DNA of 55,864 bases from an uncultured Bacteroidales bacterium (GTDB lineage Bacteria; Bacteroidota; Bacteroidia; Bacteroidales; Paludibacteraceae). Location: positions 1-55,864 of the forward strand of contig ONUF01000019.1 of assembly GCA_900321005.1 (NCBI GenBank). Direction: 5' to 3'. The notes beneath the pieces are model-generated. The model made no database searches, was not told the origin of the DNA, and saw nothing but the letters and a program-made list of their open reading frames with translations. The translations under genes and the position numbers were made by a program. Positions 36,042-43,178 of this stretch are shown here, piece after piece. How positions within the stretch are numbered: position 1 is the stretch's first letter; every line of letters starts with the position of its first letter.

Positions 36042-36493
36042 GAGTTCACTCTCGCTTTGACGATTAACTTCCGGTATTCCTTGCCCGGCGCGATACCCGG
36101 CTGGTGGGCATCCGAGGGGAAGAAGACCGCGAAATGGCCGGCCGGTACGGTGAACTTCGTAGTGGCTGCGTCGCCGTAGAACTCTACATCTTTGCCCTCG
36201 TCGTACTCTTGGGTCACATCTTGGCAATCCACTTGGGCTTTCCAACCCATGATCTCATCATCGCCCAGCGGAATCTGGATGTCCAGATAATCCTTATGCG
36301 CCTCCATACGACATTTGGATTCCTCCTTGCCTTTGAAGTCCACAATGTTCACAAACAGGTCCTTGCCATCCAAGAAAATCTTGCATGCAGGCAATTCTTC
36401 GAGATCATTCTCGTTGTAAAACTTCATGAATTCTTTCAATCCGGGTACACTGTCGAAGTACCAATCAGCGTTTTCTAATTTGTCGAGTATCAT
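36038..36493 (-). CDS. YhcH/YjgK/YiaL family protein
   Basis: 151 residues from the ATG at 36493 (MILDKLENADWYF); a start at 36505 would add four residues. This is a small cupin-like beta-barrel family. Putative metal ligands include the H in MEAHKDYLDIQIPLGDDE and HQPGIAPG near the C-terminus. Relatives are linked to sialic acid or other sugar handling, but chemistry is not established. It is first in the six-gene operon with glgB, tlpA-like, nagB, cysS and DUF5715. Confidence 0.9.
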   Translation of the reverse strand: MILDKLENADWYFDSVPGLKEFMKFYNENDLEELPACKIFLDGKDLFVNIVDFKGKEESKCRMEAHKDYLDIQIPLGDDEIMGWKAQVDCQDVTQEYDEGKDVEFYGDAATTKFTVPAGHFAVFFPSDAHQPGIAPGKEYRKLIVKARVNS

Positions 36494-36515
36494 AATTTTA
36501 AGCAATTTTGCGGTG

Positions 36516-36547
36516 CAAAATTACAGAAAAAATCTGATATACGCAAA
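36516..36547 (-). promoter_or_regulatory. yhcH-glgB operon promoter (TTTG - 20 nt - TAATTTTG)
   Basis: -33 TTTG is the complement of 36544-36547; -7 TAATTTTG is the complement of 36516-36523. Divergent from the pulA promoter, with 16 bp between the -33 elements. Confidence 0.78.
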
Positions 36548-36563
36548 TAAATTCACGCAAAAA

Positions 36564-36595
36564 TTTGCACATGTGCAATATTTGTAGTAATTTTG
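36564..36595 (+). promoter_or_regulatory. pulA promoter (TTTG - 20 nt - TAATTTTG)
   Basis: TTTG at 36564-36567 and TAATTTTG at 36588-36595, 21 nt upstream of the ATG at 36617. Same -7 variant as the divergent glgB operon. Confidence 0.78.
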
Positions 36596-36616
36596 TACCC
36601 GAAAAATTTAACTACC

Positions 36617-38494
36617 ATGCGTAAAACAATCATCTTTATGCTTTCTGTAGCATTAGTAGCTTGTACTGCCAAGCAACCGAAACTGGAGGACGAGTGCCTC
36701 TATAGTAGTTCCAAAACCCAATTCTCTTTCTGGTCAGACCAGGCCGAACAGATGGAGGTGCTCATCTACGATGAAGCCGTCAGTGATCAGTTCTCAGCAG
36801 TCAGTTTGAAGAAAGACGAGAATAACTTCTGGAAGGCGAAAGTGAAGGGTGACCTCGCCGGCAAGTTCTATACCGTGCGTTCGTTCCAGAACGGCGAGTG
36901 GGGACAGGAGTCTCCGGGTATTTTTGCGAAGGCATTGAGTGTGAACGGTCAACGCGCCGCGATCATTGACTTCCAACAAACCAACCCGGAAGGGTGGGCG
37001 AAAGACCAGCGTCCTGCCATGCCCGATCCTACGGATATCGTGGTGTATGAGACCCACCTGCGCGACTTCACGATGTCGCCCAATTCCGGCGTCGAGCATA
37101 AAGGCAAGTTCCTGGCGCTGACCGAAGAAGCCCCTCTCAGCTATCTGAAGGAACTCGGCATCTCGCATATTCAGTTATTGCCGATTTTCGACTACGGAAG
37201 CATCGACGAGACCGCACTTGACCAAAACCGCTATAACTGGGGCTACGATCCGGTGAACTACAATGTGCCTGACGGCGGTTATGCCACCGATCCGTACGAT
37301 CCCGCCTGCCGCATACGCGAAGCGAAACAGATGATTCAGGCACTCCATAAAGCCGGTATCCGCGTGGTGATGGATGTGGTATATAACCATACCTACGATG
37401 CCAACGGCTGTGCGCTCGGTCGCGTGGTGCCGAAGTATTTCTATCGCATAAACGAAGACGGTTCGTTCGCCAACGGTTCGGGTTGCGGTAATGAGACGGC
37501 GTCAGACCACGAGATGTATCGCCGCTTCATGATAGAGTCTGTTTGTTACTGGGCACGCGAATACCATATTGACGGTTTCCGTTTTGACCTCATGGGTATC
37601 CATGACCAAGAGACCATGCGTCAGATTCGTGCGGCACTGGATGAGATAGATCCGTCTATTCTCACCTACGGTGAAGGATGGGCCGCGATGGCGCCCGCGT
37701 ATCCGTACGAAGAACTGGCGATGAAGCAATGGACCTATAAGATGCCGCGCGTGGGTGCGTTCAGCGATGATATCCGCAACGCGTTGATCGGTAGCCCCTT
37801 TGATCACGATCCCGGTTTTGCCTCCGGCAACGCAGCTTGCAAAGAGAATGTGATGCGCGGTCTGATCGCTTGCCCAGAGTGGAGCGGCGAGCCCATGCAA
37901 CATGTCAGTTATATCACTTGCCACGACAACTACTGTCTGCGCGACCGTATTGAAGTCAGCACGCAGAACAGTACGGAAGGCGACCGTATCCGCATGAACA
38001 AACTCGCGCAGACGGCCGTGCTCGTGTCGCAAGGAATGTCCTTCCTCTACGGCGGCGAAGAACTCTATCGTACCAAACAGGGTATCGACAACAGTTATCA
38101 GAGTCCCGACTCGATCAACATCATCCCGTGGGAGAATAAAGTAAAACAACAGAACCTCTTTAACTACTACCGCGAGATGATTGCTATCCGCCGTGCGCAT
38201 AAGGGTTTCCGTCTCGGTTGCGCGGAGGCAGTGAAAGAACACGTGGACTTCCTGCCCGTGGAGAACGAGCACCTGATAGCGTACCGCATCAAAGACCTGG
38301 AGGGTATTGACAGCGCGAAGACGCTTATCGTCTTACTCAACGGCGGCGAAGAGACTTTGGATGTGGAGATCCCGGAAGGTGCTTATACGATTTTGGCTTT
38401 CGACGGCGAAGCGAAAGCGGATGGTAGTCTGGGAGACTACGCGGGCACGCACATCTCCGTCGAACCTTATTCGGCAACCATACTTATGGAATAA
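36617..38494 (+). CDS. pulA: Type I pullulanase lipoprotein (GH13)
   Basis: 625 residues from the ATG at 36617 (MRKTIIFML); the lipoprotein signal ends at the Cys in ALVACTAK, so it acts at the cell surface or in the periplasm. An N-terminal CBM48-like domain precedes the GH13 barrel with YNWGYDPVNYN (type I pullulanase signature), VVMDVVYNHTY, DGFRFDLMGIHD, YGEGWAA and TCHDNYCLRD. It cleaves alpha-1,6 bonds in pullulan or glycogen-type branches. A four-unit heptad repeat encodes the VSDQFSAVS loop early in the CBM. Confidence 0.92.
   Translation: MRKTIIFMLSVALVACTAKQPKLEDECLYSSSKTQFSFWSDQAEQMEVLIYDEAVSDQFSAVSLKKDENNFWKAKVKGDLAGKFYTVRSFQNGEWGQESPGIFAKALSVNGQRAAIIDFQQTNPEGWAKDQRPAMPDPTDIVVYETHLRDFTMSPNSGVEHKGKFLALTEEAPLSYLKELGISHIQLLPIFDYGSIDETALDQNRYNWGYDPVNYNVPDGGYATDPYDPACRIREAKQMIQALHKAGIRVVMDVVYNHTYDANGCALGRVVPKYFYRINEDGSFANGSGCGNETASDHEMYRRFMIESVCYWAREYHIDGFRFDLMGIHDQETMRQIRAALDEIDPSILTYGEGWAAMAPAYPYEELAMKQWTYKMPRVGAFSDDIRNALIGSPFDHDPGFASGNAACKENVMRGLIACPEWSGEPMQHVSYITCHDNYCLRDRIEVSTQNSTEGDRIRMNKLAQTAVLVSQGMSFLYGGEELYRTKQGIDNSYQSPDSINIIPWENKVKQQNLFNYYREMIAIRRAHKGFRLGCAEAVKEHVDFLPVENEHLIAYRIKDLEGIDSAKTLIVLLNGGEETLDVEIPEGAYTILAFDGEAKADGSLGDYAGTHISVEPYSATILME
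36780..36807. repeat. Heptad repeat, TCAGNNN x4, in frame inside pulA
   Basis: TCAGTGA, TCAGTTC, TCAGCAG, TCAGTTT. It encodes V-S-D-Q-F-S-A-V-S-L. A pure TCAGTGA array would create stops; the copies are diverged so that none is in frame. Confidence 0.8.
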
Positions 38495-38495
38495 G

Positions 38496-38522
38496 AAAAA
38501 GAGCCTCTCGGGGCTCTTTTTT
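38496..38522 (+). terminator. Terminator between convergent pulA and uvrB
   Basis: AAAAAGAGCC pairs with GGCTCTTTTTT around a short loop. It has an A run before and a T run after, so it can serve both strands. Confidence 0.85.
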
Positions 38523-40539
38523 ATTGACTGATTGCTTGCAGGCGATCTTGCATCTCGATCATCTCGTCGCGTAGGCGGGCGGCCATTTCGAAGTCGGTGG
38601 CTTTCGCTGCGGCGAGCATCTGTTTGCGTTTGTTGTCGATGGCTTTAGTGAGCGTCTGGACATTCATCTTTTGCCACTCGGCGGTCTTCCAACTCTCGCG
38701 GATGGCCTCTTCTACACGGCGTTTCTCTTCTTCGGGATCTTTGTACAGCGAGGCGAGGGCCGAAGTGTTGATATCTTTCTTGATGGCGGTCGGCACAATC
38801 CCGTGTTCTTCGTTATACCTCATCTGGATGGCGCGGCGGCGGTTTGTTTCGTTGATCGTCGCCTGCATGGCGGGTGTGATCTTGTCGCCGTAGAGAAGGG
38901 CTTTGCCGTGTACATGCCGCGCCGCACGACCTACGGTCTGGGTGAGGCTCCGCTGGTCGCGGAGGAATCCTGTCTTATCGGCATCGAGGATGGCAACAAG
39001 GCTTACTTCCGGAAGGTCGAGTCCTTCGCGCAGCAGGTTGACGCCTACGAGCACATCGTATTCGCCGCGACGCAGGTCTTCCATGATTTTCACGCGCTCA
39101 ATCGTATCAATGTCCGAGTGAATATAAGCGGACTTGACGCGGTACTTGCGTAGGTACTCGTCGAGTTCTTCCGCCATGCGTTTGGTGAGGGTGGTGACGA
39201 GGGTTCGTTCGCCGCGATGGATACGCGTCTTGATTTCGTCCATCAGGTCATCCACCTGGTTCTCCGTCGGGCGCACTTCAATCTCCGGATCGAGTAGGCC
39301 GGTAGGGCGGATGAGTTGGTCGATGACGATACCTTCGGAACGGTTGAGTTCGTACTCGTCGGGGGTAGCCGATACATAGATGGTCTGACCGGTCTTCTGC
39401 TCAAACTCCTCGAATTTCAACGGTCGGTTGTCGCGGGCTGCGGGCAGACGGAAACCGTAGGTGACGAGGTTGTCTTTACGCGCCTTATCGCCGCCGTACA
39501 TGCCGCGTATCTGCGGCACGGTCACATGACTCTCGTCGATGACGAGCAGCATATCTTTTGGGAAATAATCGAGCAGACAGTATGGCGGTGTACCTTCTTC
39601 GCGCCCATCGAAATAGCGGCTGTAGTTTTCCACGCCCGTGCAATAACCCAGTTCGTCGAGCATCTCGAGGTCGTACTTCACGCGCTCCTCGATACGCTTT
39701 GCGTAGACTTCTTCGCCGATGGAGATGAAATAGTCAATCTGTTTGGCGAGATCGATCTTGATCTGTTCCTTCGCTGCCGCAATGCGTTCGGCGGAGGTGA
39801 GGAAAATCGTCGCGGGGCTTAGATTATATTGGTCGAACTCTTCCAATACCTGTCCGCTGATGGGATCAACGGTGAGGATTGCGTCTATTTCATTGCCGAA
39901 GAACTCGATGCGCACGAGGTAGTCGGCGTAGGCAAGGGCAATGTCGATCGTGTCACCTTTCACGCGGAATCGTCCGCGCGCTAACTCTATATCGTTTCGC
40001 ACGTACTGCGCCCCCACGAGTTGCTTGAGCAGCGTGTCCATCGGGATGTTCTGTCCGCGTTTGAGTTCGATGACATTCGCCGTGAAGTCCTGGGGAGACC
40101 CCAAACCGTAGATACAACTGACGGAGCTGACGATGATGACATCTTTGCGCCCGCTGAGTAAGGCCGCTACGGCTGAGAGACGAAGGCGGTCGATCTCCTC
40201 GTTGATACTGAGGTCTTTGTCAATGTAAGTGTCAGTGGAAGGAATATAGGCCTCGGGTTGGTAGTAGTCGTAGTAGGAAACGAAATACTCCACGGCGTTG
40301 TGCGGAAAGAAGGCCTTCATCTCTGAGTATAACTGCGCGGCGAGCGTCTTGTTATGACTCATGATGAGGGTGGGGCGATTGACTTCTTTGATGACATTCG
40401 CCACGGTAAAGGTCTTACCGCTTCCGGTCACACCGAGCAACACCTGCGCATCTGCGCCTGCGTTCAGACCATCCACCAGTGCCTTGATTGCTTCCGGTTG
40501 GTCGCCTGTGGGCTTATATGGACTCTCTAACTGGAACAT
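38521..40539 (-). CDS. uvrB: UvrABC system protein B
   Basis: 672 residues from the ATG at 40539 (MFQLESPYKPTGDQPEAI). Walker A is GVTGSGKT; the beta-hairpin VSYYDYYQPEAYIPSTDTYIDKD inserts into damaged DNA; helicase motifs include DESHVT, QTVGRAARH and GVNLLREGLDLPEVSLVAILD. The C-terminal UvrC-interacting motif (MRLRDEMIEMQ-like) is present. It carries out nucleotide-excision damage verification. The rplS terminator lies directly in front of the start. Confidence 0.97.
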   Translation of the reverse strand: MFQLESPYKPTGDQPEAIKALVDGLNAGADAQVLLGVTGSGKTFTVANVIKEVNRPTLIMSHNKTLAAQLYSEMKAFFPHNAVEYFVSYYDYYQPEAYIPSTDTYIDKDLSINEEIDRLRLSAVAALLSGRKDVIIVSSVSCIYGLGSPQDFTANVIELKRGQNIPMDTLLKQLVGAQYVRNDIELARGRFRVKGDTIDIALAYADYLVRIEFFGNEIDAILTVDPISGQVLEEFDQYNLSPATIFLTSAERIAAAKEQIKIDLAKQIDYFISIGEEVYAKRIEERVKYDLEMLDELGYCTGVENYSRYFDGREEGTPPYCLLDYFPKDMLLVIDESHVTVPQIRGMYGGDKARKDNLVTYGFRLPAARDNRPLKFEEFEQKTGQTIYVSATPDEYELNRSEGIVIDQLIRPTGLLDPEIEVRPTENQVDDLMDEIKTRIHRGERTLVTTLTKRMAEELDEYLRKYRVKSAYIHSDIDTIERVKIMEDLRRGEYDVLVGVNLLREGLDLPEVSLVAILDADKTGFLRDQRSLTQTVGRAARHVHGKALLYGDKITPAMQATINETNRRRAIQMRYNEEHGIVPTAIKKDINTSALASLYKDPEEEKRRVEEAIRESWKTAEWQKMNVQTLTKAIDNKRKQMLAAAKATDFEMAARLRDEMIEMQDRLQAISQ

Positions 40540-40540
40540 G

Positions 40541-40570
40541 AAAAACAAAAGGGGAACCTTTCGGACCCCC
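40541..40570 (-). terminator. Rho-independent terminator of rplS, immediately before uvrB
   Basis: On the minus strand GGGGTCC-GAAA-GGTTCCCC is followed by TTTTGTTTTT, and the uvrB ATG comes only 1-2 nt later. Incomplete termination could supply uvrB transcription, since no separate uvrB promoter is visible. Confidence 0.82.
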
Positions 40571-40584
40571 TAATTGTTTGAGCT

Positions 40585-40938
40585 TTACTTTACGCGGCGC
40601 TCCTGGATGCGGGCTTTCTTTCCCGTACGCTCGCGGAGGTAATACAGTTTAGCACGACGTACTTTACCGTACTTGTTCACCGTGATGCTCTCGATGAAGG
40701 GGCTGTCCATCGGGAAGATACGCTCTACACCAACGTTGCCGCTCATCTTGCGAACTGTGAAGCGCTTCTTGTCGCCGCTTCCGTGAATTGCAATCACGTC
40801 ACCGCGGAACTCCTGAACACGCTCTTTGTTACCTTCTTTAATACGGTAACCGATGGTTACCTGGTCACCTGCTTTGAATGCAGGAAATTCTTTCTTCTCA
40901 CCGGCAAAAGCTTGCTCGGCTACTTTAATCAAATCCAT
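40585..40938 (-). CDS. rplS: 50S ribosomal protein L19
   Basis: 117 residues. Core motifs: FKAGDQVTIGYRIKEGNKERVQEFRGDVIAIHG and VGVERIFPMDSPFIESITV, then YYLRERTGKKARI. L19 contributes to the 30S-50S interface. It is monocistronic, with its own promoter, a leader of roughly 110 nt and a terminator. In many bacteria rplS lies with rpsP and trmD; here the three are separate, but rpsP and rplS share an identical promoter core. Confidence 0.97.
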   Translation of the reverse strand: MDLIKVAEQAFAGEKKEFPAFKAGDQVTIGYRIKEGNKERVQEFRGDVIAIHGSGDKKRFTVRKMSGNVGVERIFPMDSPFIESITVNKYGKVRRAKLYYLRERTGKKARIQERRVK

Positions 40939-41050
40939 TCTTTCAATCTTTTTATGGATCAGTACTTACACATCGGGCATTTACTACTATTCGGTCGAAC
41001 CTAATGCAATCGCCAGAGGCACGATATGTTCCGCTTCTTTTTTGAAACGG
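40939..41050 (-). promoter_or_regulatory. rplS 5' leader, possible structured or autoregulated region
   Basis: About 110 nt between the predicted transcript start and the ATG at 40938, longer than most leaders in this window. It is moderately GC-rich in its first half. No known r-protein leader motif was recognised; a regulatory role is only a possibility. Confidence 0.3.
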
Positions 41051-41054
41051 GCTG

Positions 41055-41086
41055 CAAAAGTACTGCTTTTTTTTGAATTGACCAAA
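41055..41086 (-). promoter_or_regulatory. rplS promoter (TTTG - 20 nt - TACTTTTG)
   Basis: -33 TTTG is the complement of 41083-41086; -7 TACTTTTG is the complement of 41055-41062. Identical over 32 positions to the rpsP promoter. Confidence 0.8.
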
Positions 41087-41118
41087 AAAATCGCAGTTTT
41101 TTTTCTAAAAAAATGCAT

Positions 41119-41982
41119 TTAGAGCCATCCAAGGCCTGCCACAACCAGGGTGGAGAGCATCAAAACGGGCATTTGTTTGTCTAACTCACTGCTCTCGTGC
41201 GTCCAGATAAAGTATAGGTGCCAAGCCCAAATTGGAGCCACACAGAGTACCCACCACTGACCGAACATCACGAAGATCGTCAGGCAGATGGTTAGCAGGC
41301 AGGTATGGTAGATTTTTCCTCCGCGTACGCCGAGCATACTCGCGAATGTGCGCTTGCCGTGTGCGCGGTCATTGCTCATGTCGCGTATGTTATTGAGGTT
41401 CAGCACCCCGACGCAGGGCAGACCAATCGCGATGCCGCATCCTATGACTTCGGCCGTCAGTGTCTGCGTCTGCAAGTAATATCCGCCGAGCGTGCTGAGT
41501 AGTCCGAAAAACAGAAAGACCCCTAAGTCGCCGAGACCCATATAACCGTAACTGTGCTTTCCGAGGGTGTAGGTGACCGCACCGATCATCGCCAACAGGC
41601 CCAAAGCAAAGAAAATGAGGATATTGATGATGGATGATGGATCATTGATGGTTGGTATCCCGAAGGCCGCGAAGATAAGGGCCGTGCCGAAGACGACGCA
41701 TAATCCCGCGAAGATCCAAATCATGGTCTTGATCTCATTCTGCGTGATGGTACCGGCTTGCAAGCCATATGCCTCGCGGCCATGCTGGTCCGTGTCCGTG
41801 CCCTTTAGTGCGTCACCGAGTTCGTTGCTTAAGTTGCTGAGTATCTGTAAACTCAAAGTCGTGAGGATAGCTAGCACGAAGACCGACCAGTTGGACCAAC
41901 CCGCCAAACCGGTGCCCAGCACGATACCCGACATTGAGAGGGGTAAGGTGCGAAGACGAAGGGATTGAATATAAGGGGACAT
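41119..41982 (-). CDS. menA: 1,4-dihydroxy-2-naphthoate polyprenyltransferase MenA
   Basis: 287 residues with about eight transmembrane helices. The first prenyl-diphosphate motif reads NLSNELGDALKGTDTDQHG. A second Asp-rich segment is NNIRDMSNDRAHGKRT. It attaches the isoprenoid tail in menaquinone synthesis in the inner membrane. An extra loop (IPTINDPSSIINIL) is encoded by a five-unit heptad repeat (41623-41657). It is last in the GH53-ttcA-DUF486-menA run. Confidence 0.92.
   Translation of the reverse strand: MSPYIQSLRLRTLPLSMSGIVLGTGLAGWSNWSVFVLAILTTLSLQILSNLSNELGDALKGTDTDQHGREAYGLQAGTITQNEIKTMIWIFAGLCVVFGTALIFAAFGIPTINDPSSIINILIFFALGLLAMIGAVTYTLGKHSYGYMGLGDLGVFLFFGLLSTLGGYYLQTQTLTAEVIGCGIAIGLPCVGVLNLNNIRDMSNDRAHGKRTFASMLGVRGGKIYHTCLLTICLTIFVMFGQWWVLCVAPIWAWHLYFIWTHESSELDKQMPVLMLSTLVVAGLGWL
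41623..41657. repeat. Heptad repeat, ATKGATG x5, in frame inside menA
   Basis: ATTGATG, ATGGATG, ATGGATC, ATTGATG, GTTGGTA. It encodes the T-I-N-D-P-S-S-I-I-N loop between two membrane helices. Confidence 0.83.
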
Positions 41983-42009
41983 GTGTAATGTGTAATGTGT
42001 AATGTGTAA
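41982..42009. repeat. Heptad repeat, TGTGTAA x4 (perfect), between DUF486 gene and menA
   Basis: Four identical copies, then a diverged fragment. It starts on the last base of the menA start codon (41980-41982). It is the most perfect array in the window and therefore possibly the youngest. Confidence 0.88.
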
Positions 42010-42012
42010 TGT

Positions 42013-42384
42013 TTATTTAAATCCAAAGACAAAATAGACGGCGCCGATCAGCAGGAGGCAGGCTACGAAATGGTTCCAGCGCAGCGGCATCTGGAAAGCG
42101 ATAGCCGAAAAAGCGACAAAGACCACCATCGTGATCACTTCCTGAATGACCTTCAGTTGCATCAGCGTGAAAGGTCCGCCGTTGCCTGCAAAACCGATTC
42201 TGTTCGCCGGCACTTGCAGACAGTACTCGAAGAAAGCGATGCCCCAGGACAGGAGAATCACAAAAATCAGAGGGGTGGCATTGGTGAAGAAACCGGTCTG
42301 CTGCAGTTTCAGGTGACCGTACCACGCGAGCGTCATGAAGATGTTCGACGCCAAGAGTAATAAGATAGTATATAATCCGTTCAT
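42013..42384 (-). CDS. DMT-superfamily membrane protein, DUF486
   Basis: 123 residues, four transmembrane helices. NRIGFAGNGGPFTLMQLKVIQEVITMVVFVAFS is typical of DUF486, a half-size relative of drug/metabolite transporters that would work as a dimer. The substrate is unknown. It overlaps ttcA by an ATGA. Confidence 0.9.
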   Translation of the reverse strand: MNGLYTILLLLASNIFMTLAWYGHLKLQQTGFFTNATPLIFVILLSWGIAFFEYCLQVPANRIGFAGNGGPFTLMQLKVIQEVITMVVFVAFSAIAFQMPLRWNHFVACLLLIGAVYFVFGFK

Positions 42385-43145
42385 TGTTTTGGTAAATATT
42401 CCTTTTTTATATTCGTCATCGCTCCGTACATCGAGTCGATAGTTTCGGGGTTGAGGGTTTTGATGTGCTCGAGCAGTTCTTTCACTTTCTCGCGTGAACT
42501 CACATGCTCGAACGGACAGAGTTTGGTTTGTTTCTCATACCCGCGCATGGCGGCATATTCGACGATGTCCGCTTCGTCAATCAGGCATAGCGGGCGAATG
42601 AGTTGCAGCGGCATCTTGTCCATCTGCAGGATGGGCGGCATGGTGGCGAAAGCACCTTGGAAGAACAGGTTCATCAGCAGCGTCTGCGCTACGTCGTCGC
42701 GGTGGTGACCGAAAGCAATCTTGTTGCACCCTAACTCCTGCGCGACGTTAAAGAGCGTCTTGCGGCGGTACCACGAGCAAAGAAAGCAGGGGTTGGAAGA
42801 TTGATGATTGGTAATTGGTGATTGGTGATTTTCGCCGATCTCCACGTCCCGTACGATGAGCGGCACCTTTGCCTCTTGGCAGAAGGTTTCCAGATAACTC
42901 AAATCCGTATGATAGTCGCGCTCTTTGACGCGCACGTGGAGGGCGGTGACGGTAAAGCGGGGTTTGTATATCTGCGCGCGACGACCGAGCAACTCCGTCA
43001 GCAACAGACTGTCTTTGCCTCCGCTGAGGCCGATAAGGATATGGTCGCCGTCGGCAATCAGACCGTAGTCTGCACACGCTTTGTGGAAACGCTTTGTAAT
43101 CCGTTCCCGTTGCTTCTCCAATGCTATTTGTTCCGGGGTCTTCAT
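42381..43145 (-). CDS. ttcA: tRNA 2-thiocytidine biosynthesis protein TtcA (ATP pyrophosphatase)
   Basis: 254 residues. The PP-loop is GLSGGKDSLLL (residues 40-50). A CxxC (PCFLCSWYRR) and a downstream Cys (KLCPFEH) are the usual iron-sulfur ligands. It thiolates C32 of some tRNAs. Just before the CxxC a non-family segment (ENHQSPITNHQSSN) is encoded by a heptad repeat at 42802-42829, giving the same peptide words as in RnpA and the YidD upstream region. It overlaps DUF486. Confidence 0.9.
   Translation of the reverse strand: MKTPEQIALEKQRERITKRFHKACADYGLIADGDHILIGLSGGKDSLLLTELLGRRAQIYKPRFTVTALHVRVKERDYHTDLSYLETFCQEAKVPLIVRDVEIGENHQSPITNHQSSNPCFLCSWYRRKTLFNVAQELGCNKIAFGHHRDDVAQTLLMNLFFQGAFATMPPILQMDKMPLQLIRPLCLIDEADIVEYAAMRGYEKQTKLCPFEHVSSREKVKELLEHIKTLNPETIDSMYGAMTNIKKEYLPKQ
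42802..42829. repeat. Heptad repeat, ATTGGTG x4, in frame inside ttcA
   Basis: ATTGATG, ATTGGTA, ATTGGTG, ATTGGTG. It encodes HQSPITNHQS next to the CxxC. Same unit and orientation as in rnpA, some 39 kb away. Confidence 0.88.
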
Positions 43146-43146
43146 C

Positions 43147-43178
43147 CACTAATTCACTAACTCACTCATTCCCTCACT
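43147..43178. repeat. Octad repeat, CACTMAYT x4, at the GH53/ttcA junction
   Basis: CACTAATT, CACTAACT, CACTCATT, CCCTCACT. It contains the galactanase stop (43149-43151), so the last residues MSELVN are repeat-encoded. It ends two bases before the ttcA start codon. Confidence 0.83.
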
